Assembly: GCA_037145635.1 (NCBI GenBank) | Contig: JBBCXB010000004.1 | Location: 416,532-480,531, forward strand | Source of the DNA: JAATFS01 sp037145635 | Lineage (GTDB): Bacteria > Pseudomonadota > Gammaproteobacteria > Xanthomonadales > Xanthomonadaceae | Direction of reading: 5' to 3' | Length of the DNA: 64,000 nt | Shown here: positions 35,285-44,177 of the stretch, in pieces | Position numbering within the stretch: position 1 is the first letter of the stretch | How the letters are laid out: every line of letters starts with the position of its first letter | Notes under the pieces: model-generated | Databases searched by the model: none | Seen by the model: only the letters and a program-made list of their open reading frames with translations | What the model was told of the DNA's origin: nothing | Translations under genes and position numbers: made by a program

Positions 35285-35922
35285 CAAATCGGCTCCGCGG
35301 GATCGGGCACCTTGCCGCCCACATCCATCAGCTTGGTTTCGAGCAGGCGCCGCTGCGGCGAGGCCACATCGACGGTCGCCAGCGCCTTGGCATAAAGATC
35401 GCGCGCCTGATCGCGCTTGCCCTGGGCGAACAGCGCGTCGGCGCGGATCTCCAGGCTCGTGTTGTCCTGTGCATCGGCCAGCCGCTGGGCGGCCTCGTCC
35501 GGCTTGCCGGTATCGATCAGCAGGCGCGCCAGGCGCTGCTCGACCACGAGCTTGAGCTCGCCCTCGGTCGGCACGTTGCGCAGCGTCTTGATGGCGTCTT
35601 GCTGCTTGCCGGCCTCGACCTGGGCCTTGGCCAGGCGCAGCGCGGCGAGTTCGCCGTAGACACCGGCCTTGTCCGCGTCCAGCGCGGCCATGTCCTTGAC
35701 CGCCTTGTCCAGCTGCTTGGCCTGGATGCTCTTGACCACCGCGTCGTAGCGCTGGTTGGCCTCGGCGAGCTGGGTGTGGGTTTGCTTCTGCCACCACTGC
35801 CAGCCCAGGATGAGGGCCAGGCCGAGGCAGATACCGCCCAGCAGCGCCCCGCCATTCCTTCTCAACCAGGAACGAACCCGTTCGCCCTGTTCATGCTCGT
35901 CGAGCAGATCATCGATCGCCAT
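35284..35922 (-). CDS. YfgM-like tetratricopeptide inner-membrane protein
   Basis: 212 residues. A cytoplasmic N-terminus with the EHEQGERVRSWLRRNGG motif precedes one membrane helix (about 25-42, LLGGICLGLALILGWQWW) and a periplasmic domain of tetratricopeptide-like helices (QRYDAVVKSIQAKQL, LRLAKAQVEAGKQQDAI, ADALFAQGKRDQARDLY). YfgM in Escherichia coli is associated with the SecYEG translocon and periplasmic chaperones. The position between rodZ and bamB matches the conserved cluster. Confidence 0.9.
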   Translation of the reverse strand: MAIDDLLDEHEQGERVRSWLRRNGGALLGGICLGLALILGWQWWQKQTHTQLAEANQRYDAVVKSIQAKQLDKAVKDMAALDADKAGVYGELAALRLAKAQVEAGKQQDAIKTLRNVPTEGELKLVVEQRLARLLIDTGKPDEAAQRLADAQDNTSLEIRADALFAQGKRDQARDLYAKALATVDVASPQRRLLETKLMDVGGKVPDPAEPI

Positions 35923-35992
35923 GCGTACTCTCGCTCCGTCACCGGCCGACCCGGAGCATCAATAGTGAAAAATGAAAAACCGCAGTCCGGGC

Positions 35993-36856
35993 TTACTCGG
36001 AAGCCGGCACCACGGAGCCGTCGGAGGATACCGTAAAACGGGCCACATTAGCGCGCTGGTACGGTTTCAGATCGACGATACTGCCGGCTTGCTGAACCTG
36101 CACCGCCGAGGCGTTGCCCAGCGTCACGCGTCCCACTTGACCCGGCGGATAGCTGCGCTGTTCGCCGGACCGGACCAGCGCCTTCTCGACCGGCGTACCG
36201 TCCGGGGCGAGCACCTGGATCCAGCTGTCGCCACTGAACTGCAGCGACAGGGCGCCCCGTTGCGCGGACGCGTCGGCCACCGGGGCGGCCGCTCGCGGCA
36301 CCGGCGTCATCGAGGCGATGTACGGCGCGGCGTTGTCGGCCGCGGGCGCGGCCACGGCCGGTCGCGGCCCGCTTTCCGGCGCGGCCGCGCTGCCCGGCGC
36401 GGGCGTGCCCGGCACCACGTCCAGCGAGGCGGTGCTGGGGGCCTTGGGATCGAAATGGGTCCGCGTCGCGTACCACACCGGCACCGCGAACACGCCGGTG
36501 ATCACCACGTACATCGCTTTGCGCGCGGTGCTCTCCAGCAGCCGGCGCATGGGCGGGGTGTGGGTATGGCTGACCAGCTTGACCGGCTCCACCGCCGCGA
36601 TGTGCGACTGCCGCAGCAGCGGCTCCAGGTCCAGGCCGAGCAGGCGCGCATAACTGCGCAGCTGGCCGCGTACGAACACCGGCGCGCCCAGGCGCGGCCA
36701 GTCCTCCTGCTCCAGCGCGCGCACCACCTGCACGGGCATGTGCAGGCGGCCGGCGACCGCGTCGAGCGTCAGGCCTGCGGCTTCACGCGCCTCGCGCAGG
36801 TGCTGTCCGCATCCTTTCTCGTTCTCGAAAGGGTTCGGATTGGAATCGCTGATCAC
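35993..36856 (-). CDS. rodZ: Cell-shape protein RodZ
   Basis: 287 residues. An N-terminal helix-turn-helix of the Xre type (LREAREAAGLTLDAVAGRLH, about 20-39) that binds MreB in known RodZ, a membrane helix near residues 114-130, an Ala/Pro-rich periplasmic linker and a C-terminal beta domain (LSLQFSGDSWIQVLAPDG). The start is GTG, overlapping the stop of pilF as GTGA, so the two are translationally coupled. RodZ links the MreB cytoskeleton to the elongation machinery. The ATPase-free architecture and size are normal for the family. Confidence 0.92.
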   Translation of the reverse strand: MISDSNPNPFENEKGCGQHLREAREAAGLTLDAVAGRLHMPVQVVRALEQEDWPRLGAPVFVRGQLRSYARLLGLDLEPLLRQSHIAAVEPVKLVSHTHTPPMRRLLESTARKAMYVVITGVFAVPVWYATRTHFDPKAPSTASLDVVPGTPAPGSAAAPESGPRPAVAAPAADNAAPYIASMTPVPRAAAPVADASAQRGALSLQFSGDSWIQVLAPDGTPVEKALVRSGEQRSYPPGQVGRVTLGNASAVQVQQAGSIVDLKPYQRANVARFTVSSDGSVVPASE

Positions 36857-37671
36857 AATGCATTAGCCCCGGGATGTGCGGTCGCAGCGTCAGGAAAGTC
36901 CTTGACCAACCGCTGTTGGTATCGGCTGGCGGCGGCGATGTCGCCCAGCCCCTGCTCAATCTGAATGGCGAGTTGTAACACGGAAGCGGTGACCGGTGCA
37001 GCCGCCAGCCGCCGCTCGGAGAAGGCGCGGGCCTCGAAATAGCGGCGATTGCCGTACTCTTCGCGCGCCATCGATTCCAGCGCGTAGGCGTTGGCGGGGT
37101 CGCCCTCGAGCGCCTTGCGCAGGTCGCGCAGTCCGCGCTCGCGCTGGCCGACCTGCAGCGCGCAGCCGCCGGAGTTGGCCAGCACCGACGCCGGCCGGCC
37201 GTACCCGGGGTCGGCCATCGCCCGGTCGAACCACGCCAGCGCGTCGGCCGGATGGCCGTTGGCGCACAGCCAGGCCCCGTAGTTGTTGAGCACGTCGCCG
37301 CGCTGAGGCGCCAGTTCCGCCGCGGCCCGATAGGCCTCGCCGGCCCCGGCCACGTCGCCGCGCGCGCCCAGCACCGCCGCCAGCACGGTGTGCGCATCGA
37401 CCGAGCGGGAGTCCTTCCTGAGTACGCCGCGCGCCTGCTTCTCGGCGTCGGCGTAGTCGCCGGACTGCAGGCGGTTGAGCGCCCGCCCGAGCTTTTCCTG
37501 CTGTGCCAGGCGCTGCCGGGTCGCGGCGTCGTCGTGCAGGTCGTAGCGCGGGGCGACCTGCTCCACGCTCTTGACCCGGCCGGCCTTGGTATTGCGCGAG
37601 CCGCTGCCGCAGCCCGCCGTCGTCAACGCGACGAGGGCGAGCGCCAGGATCGCGAGATCACGCCGCCGCAT
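36853..37671 (-). CDS. pilF: Type IV pilus biogenesis lipoprotein PilF/PilW
   Basis: 272 residues. The first 21 residues are a lipoprotein signal ending TTAGC (C21). The body is six or so tetratricopeptide repeats (ALNRLQSGDYADAEKQARGV, AYRAAAELAPQRGDVLNNYG, and so on). This is the pilotin of the PilQ secretin. The ATG at 37671 is chosen over the longer open frame because it starts exactly at the lipoprotein signal; this makes it overlap the end of rlmN by 14 bases. The gene order rlmN-pilF-rodZ is conserved in gammaproteobacteria. Confidence 0.92.
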   Translation of the reverse strand: MRRRDLAILALALVALTTAGCGSGSRNTKAGRVKSVEQVAPRYDLHDDAATRQRLAQQEKLGRALNRLQSGDYADAEKQARGVLRKDSRSVDAHTVLAAVLGARGDVAGAGEAYRAAAELAPQRGDVLNNYGAWLCANGHPADALAWFDRAMADPGYGRPASVLANSGGCALQVGQRERGLRDLRKALEGDPANAYALESMAREEYGNRRYFEARAFSERRLAAAPVTASVLQLAIQIEQGLGDIAAASRYQQRLVKDFPDAATAHPGANAL

Positions 37672-38863
37672 CTCGATCGGCCTGGTCTTCCAGCGAACGG
37701 AGGAATTCCGCCTGGCGGCGGGTGCGGTCCATGACCTGGCCCTTGAGCTGGCCGCAGGCCGCGTCGATGTCGTCGCCACGGGTGCGGCGCACCATCGTCA
37801 GCACCTGGGCGTCGAGCAGGATCTTCTGGAACGCGCGGATCTCGGTCTCGCCCGAGCGCTCGTAGCGCGTGCCCGGGAAGGGGTTGAACGGGATCAGGTT
37901 GACCTTGCCCGAGTCCTTGGCCTGCACCGCGTTGTCGAACTGGCGCATCAGCCGGGCGAGCTGGCGCGCGTGCTCCGGCTGGTCGTTGATGCCCTTCATC
38001 AGGGTGTATTCGAAGGTCACCGAGTCGCGCTTCTTGTTGCCGCGCAGGTAACGGGCGCAGGACGCCATCAGCTCGGCGATCGGGTACTTCTTGTTGAGCG
38101 GGACCAGGGTCTCGCGCAGCGCATCGTTGGGCGCGTGCAGCGACACCGCCAGCGACACGTCGCTCTCGGTGGACAGCCGGTCGATCATCGGCACCAGGCC
38201 GGAGGTCGACAGGGTCACCCGCTTGTTGGCCAGGCCGTAGCCCAGATCGTCGCGCATCACGTTCATCGCGCGCACGACGTTGTCGAAATTCATCAGCGGC
38301 TCGCCCATGCCCATCATCACCACGTTGGTGAGACGGCGCTGCTGGTGCGGCACGTTGCCCAGATGGCGCGCCGCCACCCACACCTGGCCGATGATCTCGG
38401 CGGTGGAGAGGTTGCGGTTGAAGCCCTGGGTGGCGGTGGAGCAGAAGGTGCAGTTGAGCGCACAGCCGACCTGCGAGGACACGCACAGGGTGCCGCGGCT
38501 CTTGTCCGGGATGTAGACGGTCTCGATGGCGTTCTTGCCATCCACGCCCATCGCCAGCAGCCACTTGTGGGTGCCGTCGGTGGAGGGCTTGTCGAACACC
38601 ACGTGCGGGACGACCACCTCGGCATGCTGCTGCAGCTTGGCGCGCAGGGCCTTGCCGAGGTCGGTCATCTGGTCGAAATCGGTGACGTAGCGGTGGTGGA
38701 TCCACTTCATCACCTGGTGGGCACGGTAGCGCGCCTCGCCGAGCGTCTCGGCGAAGAAGCGCTCCAGACCCTCGCGATCGAGGTCGAGCAGATTCTGCTT
38801 GGTCACGCCGCCGGCCCTTGCGGGATCGGCGAGTGCCAACGGATTGTGGGCGACCTGGATCAC
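37658..38863 (-). CDS. rlmN: Dual-specificity RNA methyltransferase RlmN
   Basis: 401 residues from a GTG; the frame stays open further upstream but would run into ndk. The radical-SAM motif C134xxxC138xxC141 (GCALNCTFC) and the methyl-carrying Cys C370 in GDDIDAACGQL are present, plus MGMGEPLMNFDNV and NLIPFNPFPG. RlmN methylates C2 of A2503 in 23S rRNA and A37 in some tRNAs. A later GTG (38806) just before KQNLLDLDREGL is an alternative start. The gene follows ndk by 10 bases. Confidence 0.95.
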   Translation of the reverse strand: MIQVAHNPLALADPARAGGVTKQNLLDLDREGLERFFAETLGEARYRAHQVMKWIHHRYVTDFDQMTDLGKALRAKLQQHAEVVVPHVVFDKPSTDGTHKWLLAMGVDGKNAIETVYIPDKSRGTLCVSSQVGCALNCTFCSTATQGFNRNLSTAEIIGQVWVAARHLGNVPHQQRRLTNVVMMGMGEPLMNFDNVVRAMNVMRDDLGYGLANKRVTLSTSGLVPMIDRLSTESDVSLAVSLHAPNDALRETLVPLNKKYPIAELMASCARYLRGNKKRDSVTFEYTLMKGINDQPEHARQLARLMRQFDNAVQAKDSGKVNLIPFNPFPGTRYERSGETEIRAFQKILLDAQVLTMVRRTRGDDIDAACGQLKGQVMDRTRRQAEFLRSLEDQADRDAAA

Positions 38864-38873
38864 GATTCGGTTC

Positions 38874-39299
38874 TCAGCGCGAGACCACTTCGGTGGTGGC
38901 GAAGAAGTACGCCACCTCGATCGCGGCATTCTCCACCGAATCCGAGCCGTGCGCCGCATTGGCGTCGATCGAATCGGCGAAGTCGGCGCGGATCGTGCCC
39001 GGCGCGGCGTCCTTCGGATTGGTGGCGCCCAGCAGTTCGCGGTGGGCGGAGACGGCGTTCTCGCCTTCGAGCGCCTGGATCATCACCGGGCCGGAGATCA
39101 TGAACTCGACCAGCGCGTTGAAGAACGGGCGCTCGCGGTGCACCGCGTAGAAGCCCTCGGCCTCGCGGCGCGACAGCTGCTTGTACTTGGCGGCCACGAC
39201 TTTCAGGCCAGCCTTCTCGAAGCGGGCGTAGATTTCGCCGATGACGTTCTTGGCAACGGCGTCGGGCTTGATGATGGACAGGGTGCGCTCCAGCGCCAT
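38874..39299 (-). CDS. ndk: Nucleoside diphosphate kinase
   Basis: 141 residues, the family's standard size. Phosphate-accepting histidine H117 lies in the NAAHGSDS signature, preceded by GATNPKDAAPGTIRADFA. It equalises nucleoside triphosphate pools. ACGGAG lies eight bases before the ATG. It is the first gene of the leftward cluster that runs to der. Confidence 0.98.
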   Translation of the reverse strand: MALERTLSIIKPDAVAKNVIGEIYARFEKAGLKVVAAKYKQLSRREAEGFYAVHRERPFFNALVEFMISGPVMIQALEGENAVSAHRELLGATNPKDAAPGTIRADFADSIDANAAHGSDSVENAAIEVAYFFATTEVVSR

Positions 39300-39346
39300 G
39301 GAAGAATCTCCGTTGGGCGGGCCACTGAAGGCCCGAGAGTAACATG

Positions 39347-39371
39347 AAAAAAACCCGCGTCAAAACGCGGG
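39347..39371 (-). terminator. Intrinsic terminator with no obvious gene before it
   Basis: Read leftward: CCCGCGT, TTTG loop, ACGCGGG, then seven T. This is a textbook terminator for minus-strand transcription, yet the nearest gene to the right is on the plus strand. A second small hairpin (GCCTA/TAGGC, 39376-39393) lies directly before it. It may end a short non-coding RNA, or act as an attenuator in the ndk leader. Confidence 0.6.
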
Positions 39372-39480
39372 CTTAGCCTAACTTGCGATAGGCAATTCTA
39401 TCTCCTGACCACCGTCTTTGCCTACCTGCGGCTGAACCGTGCTGCAGTGCGGAATGACCGGCCCCGGCACGCGGGCCTAG

Positions 39481-39500
39481 AATCAAACAATCGTTTGATT
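39481..39500. promoter_or_regulatory. PsrA operator
   Basis: AATCAAACAATCGTTTGATT has perfect 8-base arms and contains CAAAC-N4-GTTTG, the PsrA box described for Pseudomonas (G/CAAAC-N2-4-GTTTG/C). It lies 17 bases before the psrA-like ATG, which is the expected position for autorepression. A signal released by long-chain fatty acyl ligands is known for the Pseudomonas protein. Confidence 0.8.
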
Positions 39501-39517
39501 GAGTTGTCGTGCCGCCC

Positions 39518-40150
39518 ATGGCCAAGCCCGCCCATTTCTCCACCAAGGACCGCATCCTCGGCGCGGCCGAGGAACTGTTCGCCCAGCACGGGTTCGCCGG
39601 CACCTCCCTGCGCCAGGTCACCAGCCAGGCCGACGTCAACATCGCCGCGGTCAACTACCACTTCGGCTCCAAGGAAAACCTGGTCAACGAGGTGTTCCGC
39701 CGGCGTATGGACGAGATGACCGCCGCCCGCATGCACCAGCTCGAATCGGCCCGGCGCGACCGCCCCGGCGAGCTCGCCGCGGTCCTGGCCGCCTTCGTCG
39801 AGCCGGCCCTGGCGATGGCCCAGGACCGCCAGAGCGGCGGCGCCTTCGTGCGCGTCATCGCCCGGGCCTACGCCGAGAAGAACGACAACCTGCGCAAGTT
39901 CCTGTCCGACCACTACGGGCATGTGCTGCGCGAGTTCGGCAAGGCCATCGCTGGCTGCGTGCCGTCGCTGAGCAAGGAGGAGCTGTACTGGCGGCTCGAC
40001 TTCCTGGCCGGCGCGCTCACCTACGCCATGGCCGACTTCGGCCTCATCAAGCGCCCGTCCGGCGTCAGCGAGGGCGACCACCGCGCCCACGCGGCGCGCG
40101 AACTGATCCGTTTCGCGGAAGCGGGCTTCCTCGCCCATTCCTCACCGTAG
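39518..40150 (+). CDS. psrA: TetR-family fatty-acid regulator, PsrA type
   Basis: 210 residues. The helix-turn-helix (TSLRQVTSQADVNIAAVNYHF, near residues 29-49; NYHFGSKENLV) is very close to Pseudomonas PsrA, and the C-terminal ligand domain also resembles it (LDFLAGALTYAMADF). PsrA represses fadBA-type operons and is released by long-chain fatty acids. An in-frame GTG nine bases upstream of the ATG is an alternative start; neither has a strong ribosome-binding site. It sits 26 bases before the beta-oxidation genes and probably forms one operon with them from the operator-controlled promoter. Confidence 0.88.
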   Translation: MAKPAHFSTKDRILGAAEELFAQHGFAGTSLRQVTSQADVNIAAVNYHFGSKENLVNEVFRRRMDEMTAARMHQLESARRDRPGELAAVLAAFVEPALAMAQDRQSGGAFVRVIARAYAEKNDNLRKFLSDHYGHVLREFGKAIAGCVPSLSKEELYWRLDFLAGALTYAMADFGLIKRPSGVSEGDHRAHAARELIRFAEAGFLAHSSP

Positions 40151-40176
40151 TCGTTATCCATCAAAGGCTCATCGAT

Positions 40177-42549
40177 ATGTCCAATCCCTTGCTAGTCCGT
40201 CGCGCCGCCGTGCTCGGTGCCGGCGTCATGGGCGCGCAGATCGCCGCGCACCTCACCAACGCCGGCATCGACACCGTGCTGTTCGACCTCCCCGCCAAGG
40301 ACGGGCCGGCCGACGGCATCGTGCTGAAGGCCATCGCCAACCTGGCCAAGCTCAGCCCTGCCCCGCTGGCCGGCAAGTCGCTGGCCGAGGCGATCACGCC
40401 GGCCAACTACGAGGGCGGGCTGGAGCACCTGCGCGACTGCGACCTGATCATAGAGGCCATCGCCGAGCGCATGGACTGGAAGCAGGACCTGTACAAGAAG
40501 ATCGCGCCGTTCGTGGCCGACCACGCGGTGCTGGCGTCCAACACCTCGGGCCTGGGCATCAACAAGCTGGCCGACGTGCTGCCCGAGCAGCTGCGCCACC
40601 GCTTCTGCGGCGTGCACTTCTTCAACCCGCCGCGCTACATGCACCTGGCCGAGCTGATCCCGGCGCGCACCACCGACAAGGCGGTGCTGGAGGGGCTGGA
40701 GACCTTCCTGACCACCAGCCTGGGCAAGGGCGTGGTCTACGCCAAGGACACCCCGAACTTCATCGGCAACCGCATCGGCGTGTTCTCGATCCTGTCCACG
40801 ATCCACCACACCGCCGAGTTCGGCCTGGGCTTCGACGAGGTCGACGGCCTGACCGGTCCGCTGGTCGGCCGCCCGAAGTCGGCGACCTACCGCACCTCGG
40901 ACGTGGTCGGCCTGGACACCATGGCGCACGTGATCAAGACCATGGGCGACACCCTGCCCGAGGATCCCTGGCACCGCTATTTCGCCTCGCCGAAGTGGCT
41001 GGACGCGCTGATCGCCAAGGGCGCGCTCGGGCAGAAGGTCGGCGCCGGCATCTTCCGCAAGGTCGGCAAGGACATCGTGGTGCTGGACCTGGAGAAGCAG
41101 GACTATCGCCCGGCCGACCGCGGTGCCGCACCGGAGGTCGTCGAGATCCTCAAGATCAGGAACCCGGCCGAGAAGTTCGCCAAGCTGCGCGAGAGCCAGC
41201 ACCCGCAGGCGCAGTTCCTGTGGGCCACGTTCCGCGACCTGTTCCACTACAGCGCCTACCACCTGGCCGACATCGCCGAGACCGCGCGCGACGTTGACCT
41301 GGCGATCCGCTGGGGCTACGGCTGGTCGCTCGGCCCGTTCGAGACCTGGCAGGCGGCCGGCTGGAAGCAGGTCGCGCAGTGGATCGCCGAGGACATCGCC
41401 AGCGGCAAGAGCATGAGCAACGCGCCGCTGCCGGACTGGGTGTTCGACGGTCGTGACGGCGTGCATGCCGCCGAGGGCTCCTACAGCCCGGCGCGCGACG
41501 CCAAGCTGCCGCGCTCGGCGCTGTCGGTGTACCAGCGCCAGCGCTTCCCCGACCCGCTGCTGGGCGAGCGCTTCAGCCCGGGCGAGACCGTGTTCGAGAA
41601 CGACGGCCTGCGCATGTGGCACGACGGCGATGACATAGCCGTGGTCAGCTTCAAGACCAAGATGAACACCGTGTCCGACCAGGTGCTGGACGGCCTGCAG
41701 GAAGTGGTGGGCCGCGCCGAGAAGGGCTTCAAGGGTCTGGTGATCTGGCAGCAGAAGGAACCGTTCTCGGCCGGTGCCGACCTGGCCGGTGCGCTCGGCC
41801 TGCTGCAGGCGGGCAAGGTCGACGCGTTCGAGGCGATGGTCGCCAACTTCCAGGCCACCAGCCAGCGCATCAAGTACTCGCTGGTGCCGGTGGTGGCCGC
41901 GGTGCGCGGCCTGGCCCTGGGCGGCGGCTGCGAGTTCCAGATGCACAGCGCCAAGACCGTGGCGTCGCTGGAAAGCTACATCGGCCTGGTCGAGGCCGGC
42001 GTGGGCCTGCTGCCGGCCGGCGGCGGCCTCAAGGAAATCGCGGTGCGCGCCTCGCAGGCGGCCGGACCGGGTGGCGACGTGTTCGCCGAGCTGAAGAAGA
42101 CCTTCGAGACCGTGGCGATGGCCAAGGTCTCCAACTCGGCGGTCAACGCCCAGGAGCTGGGCCTGCTGCGCGCCACCGACAAGGTGGTGTTCAACGCCTA
42201 CGAGGCGCTGCACATCGCCAAGGCCGAGGCGCGGGCGCTGGCCGAGGGCGGCTACCGGCCGCCGCTGCCGGCGCGGCGCATCCAGGTCGCCGGCGACGTC
42301 GGCATCGCGACCTTCAAGATGCTGCTGGTGAACATGCTCGAGGGCCGCTTCATCAGCGAGTACGACTACGAGATCGCCACCCGCATCGCCACCGTGGTGT
42401 GCGGCGGCGGGATCGACCGCGGTTCGCTGGTGGACGAGGAATGGCTGCTGCGGCTGGAGCGCAAGCACTTCGTCGAGCTCGCCCAGCAGGAAAAGACCCA
42501 GGCCCGCATCGGTCACATGCTCAAGACCGGGAAGCCGTTGAGGAACTGA
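40177..42549 (+). CDS. Bifunctional 3-hydroxyacyl-CoA dehydrogenase/enoyl-CoA hydratase
   Basis: 790 residues. The N-terminal half is a 3-hydroxyacyl-CoA dehydrogenase: NAD motif VLGAGVMGAQIA (12-23), EAIAERMDWKQDLY, HFFNPPRYMHL, and TPNFIGNRIG. The C-terminal half is an enoyl-CoA hydratase/isomerase with FSAGADLAGA, ALGGGCEFQMH and GLVEAGVGLLPAGGGLKE. This order is the reverse of Escherichia coli FadB and matches the FadN-like class. It catalyses hydration and oxidation steps of fatty-acid beta-oxidation. AAAGG lies about ten bases before the ATG. The thiolase gene follows, separated by a 150-base repeat-bearing spacer. Confidence 0.93.
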   Translation: MSNPLLVRRAAVLGAGVMGAQIAAHLTNAGIDTVLFDLPAKDGPADGIVLKAIANLAKLSPAPLAGKSLAEAITPANYEGGLEHLRDCDLIIEAIAERMDWKQDLYKKIAPFVADHAVLASNTSGLGINKLADVLPEQLRHRFCGVHFFNPPRYMHLAELIPARTTDKAVLEGLETFLTTSLGKGVVYAKDTPNFIGNRIGVFSILSTIHHTAEFGLGFDEVDGLTGPLVGRPKSATYRTSDVVGLDTMAHVIKTMGDTLPEDPWHRYFASPKWLDALIAKGALGQKVGAGIFRKVGKDIVVLDLEKQDYRPADRGAAPEVVEILKIRNPAEKFAKLRESQHPQAQFLWATFRDLFHYSAYHLADIAETARDVDLAIRWGYGWSLGPFETWQAAGWKQVAQWIAEDIASGKSMSNAPLPDWVFDGRDGVHAAEGSYSPARDAKLPRSALSVYQRQRFPDPLLGERFSPGETVFENDGLRMWHDGDDIAVVSFKTKMNTVSDQVLDGLQEVVGRAEKGFKGLVIWQQKEPFSAGADLAGALGLLQAGKVDAFEAMVANFQATSQRIKYSLVPVVAAVRGLALGGGCEFQMHSAKTVASLESYIGLVEAGVGLLPAGGGLKEIAVRASQAAGPGGDVFAELKKTFETVAMAKVSNSAVNAQELGLLRATDKVVFNAYEALHIAKAEARALAEGGYRPPLPARRIQVAGDVGIATFKMLLVNMLEGRFISEYDYEIATRIATVVCGGGIDRGSLVDEEWLLRLERKHFVELAQQEKTQARIGHMLKTGKPLRN

Positions 42550-42630
42550 GATTCGTGATTCGTGATCGGGGATGGGCCAAGACGCATCCCCGTCCTCCCC
42601 TCCTTCCATCCTGCCGGGCGAGAGAAGCTT

Positions 42631-42689
42631 CGGAAGCCGGGATTCGCGGTTGCGATCCCCCGGTCCCGAATCCCCGATCCCGGCTTCCG
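42631..42689. repeat. Inverted repeat ending at the thiolase ribosome-binding site
   Basis: CGGAAGCCGGGAT (42631-42643) pairs exactly with ATCCCGGCTTCCG (42677-42689). The second arm abuts the GGAGAAAG ribosome-binding site of the thiolase gene. The spacer also contains repeated GATTCGTGATTCGTGAT-like and CGAATCCCCGATCCC motifs typical of Xanthomonadaceae intergenic repeats. Confidence 0.65.
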
Positions 42690-42700
42690 GAGAAAGCCAA

Positions 42701-43906
42701 ATGAGCAAGCAGATCCAGGACGCCTACATCGTCGCCGCCACCCGCACCCCGGTGGGCAAGGCGCCGAAGGGCGTGTTCCGCAACACCCGGCCCGACGACC
42801 TGCTGGCGCACGTGCTGCGCGCGGTGGTGGCGCAGGCGCCGGGCATCGACCCCTCGCGCATCGACGACGCCATCATCGGCTGCGCCATGCCCGAGGGCGA
42901 GCAAGGCATGAACGTGGCCCGCATCGGCGTGCTGCTGGCCGGCCTGCCCGACACCGTCGCCGGCCAGACTGTCAACCGCTTCTGTTCCTCGGGCATCCAG
43001 GCCGTGGCGCTGGCCGCCAACGAGATCCGCCTGGGCAACGCCGACCTGATGCTCGCCGGCGGCACCGAGTCGATGTCGATGGTGCCGATGATGGGCAACA
43101 AGGTGGCGCTGTCGCCGTCGGTGTTCCGCGATGACCACGTCGCCATCGCCTACGGCATGGGCATCACCGCCGAGAAGGTCGCCGAGGAATGGAAGGTCTC
43201 GCGCGAGGACCAGGACGCATTCGCCCTGGCCTCGCACCAGAAGGCGCTGGCTGCGATCGCCGCCGGCGAGTTCCGTGACGAGATCAGCCCGTACGAGATC
43301 CACTCGCACGTGGCCGAGCTGGCCGGCAATGCCATCCAGCTGCGCAAGCGCCTGGTGGACACCGACGAGGGCCCGCGCCCGGACACCTCGCTGGAGGGCC
43401 TGGGCAAGCTGCGCCCGGTGTTCCGCAACGGCCAGTTCGGCGGCAGCGTCACCGCCGGCAATTCGTCGCAGATGAGCGACGGCGCCGGCGCGCTGCTGCT
43501 GGCCTCCGAGCAGGCGATCAAGGACTACGGCCTCACGCCGCTGGCCCGCTTCGTCAGCTTCTCGGTGGCCGGCGTGCGCCCGGAAGTGATGGGCATCGGC
43601 CCGATCGAGGCGATTCCGAAGGCGCTGAAACAGGCCGGCCTGAGCAAGGACCAGCTGGACTGGATCGAGCTCAACGAGGCGTTCGCCGCGCAGTCGCTGG
43701 CGGTGATCCGCGACAGCGGCCTGGACCCGTCCAGGGTCAACCCGCTGGGCGGCGCGATCGCGCTCGGCCACCCGCTCGGCGCCACCGGCGCGATCCGTGC
43801 CGCGACCCTGGTGCACGGCCTGCGCCGGCGCCAGCAGAAGTACGGCATGGTGACGATGTGCATCGGCACCGGCATGGGCGCGGCGGGCATCATCGAGGCG
43901 CTGTGA
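42701..43906 (+). CDS. fadA: Acetyl-CoA C-acyltransferase (beta-oxidation thiolase)
   Basis: 401 residues. Thiolase catalytic residues: C95 in VNRFCSSGIQ, H357 in ALGHPLGATGA, and C387 in MVTMCIGTGMGAAG. AGGTESMSMVPMMG is also typical. It cleaves 3-ketoacyl-CoA to acetyl-CoA, the last step of each beta-oxidation round, and is expected to form a complex with the upstream multifunctional enzyme. GGAGAAAG precedes the ATG. It belongs to the psrA-controlled unit. Confidence 0.95.
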   Translation: MSKQIQDAYIVAATRTPVGKAPKGVFRNTRPDDLLAHVLRAVVAQAPGIDPSRIDDAIIGCAMPEGEQGMNVARIGVLLAGLPDTVAGQTVNRFCSSGIQAVALAANEIRLGNADLMLAGGTESMSMVPMMGNKVALSPSVFRDDHVAIAYGMGITAEKVAEEWKVSREDQDAFALASHQKALAAIAAGEFRDEISPYEIHSHVAELAGNAIQLRKRLVDTDEGPRPDTSLEGLGKLRPVFRNGQFGGSVTAGNSSQMSDGAGALLLASEQAIKDYGLTPLARFVSFSVAGVRPEVMGIGPIEAIPKALKQAGLSKDQLDWIELNEAFAAQSLAVIRDSGLDPSRVNPLGGAIALGHPLGATGAIRAATLVHGLRRRQQKYGMVTMCIGTGMGAAGIIEAL

Positions 43907-43959
43907 CGTCTGGATTGACGGCACGGACGCCAGGTCGAGGCCGAGCGTCGTCGGCAGGA

Positions 43960-43979
43960 GGGCGGCCGCAGGGCCGCCC
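43960..43979 (+). terminator. Probable terminator after the thiolase gene
   Basis: GGGCGGC-cgcaggg-style hairpin (arms GGGCGGCC and GGGCCGCCC) followed by TTCGCGTCT. The U-tract is poor, so efficiency is uncertain. The rest of the gap to 44177 holds no recognised gene. Confidence 0.4.
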
Positions 43980-44177
43980 TTCGCGTCTCCGCGCTCGCTG
44001 CCTGGCGAGGGCCGTCGGGCGCGACGGGACGGGGCCAGGTCCGCGCCGGCGTCCCGGTGCGAGCCACCCTGGCGATCCGATGGTTTCGGCGGGAACGCGG
44101 CATGCGGCGGGAATGCCGCACGCCCTGTCTCGCTGGCGGCGCGACGGTGCACGCCCAGTCTTTACCCGCGCGCGGCC

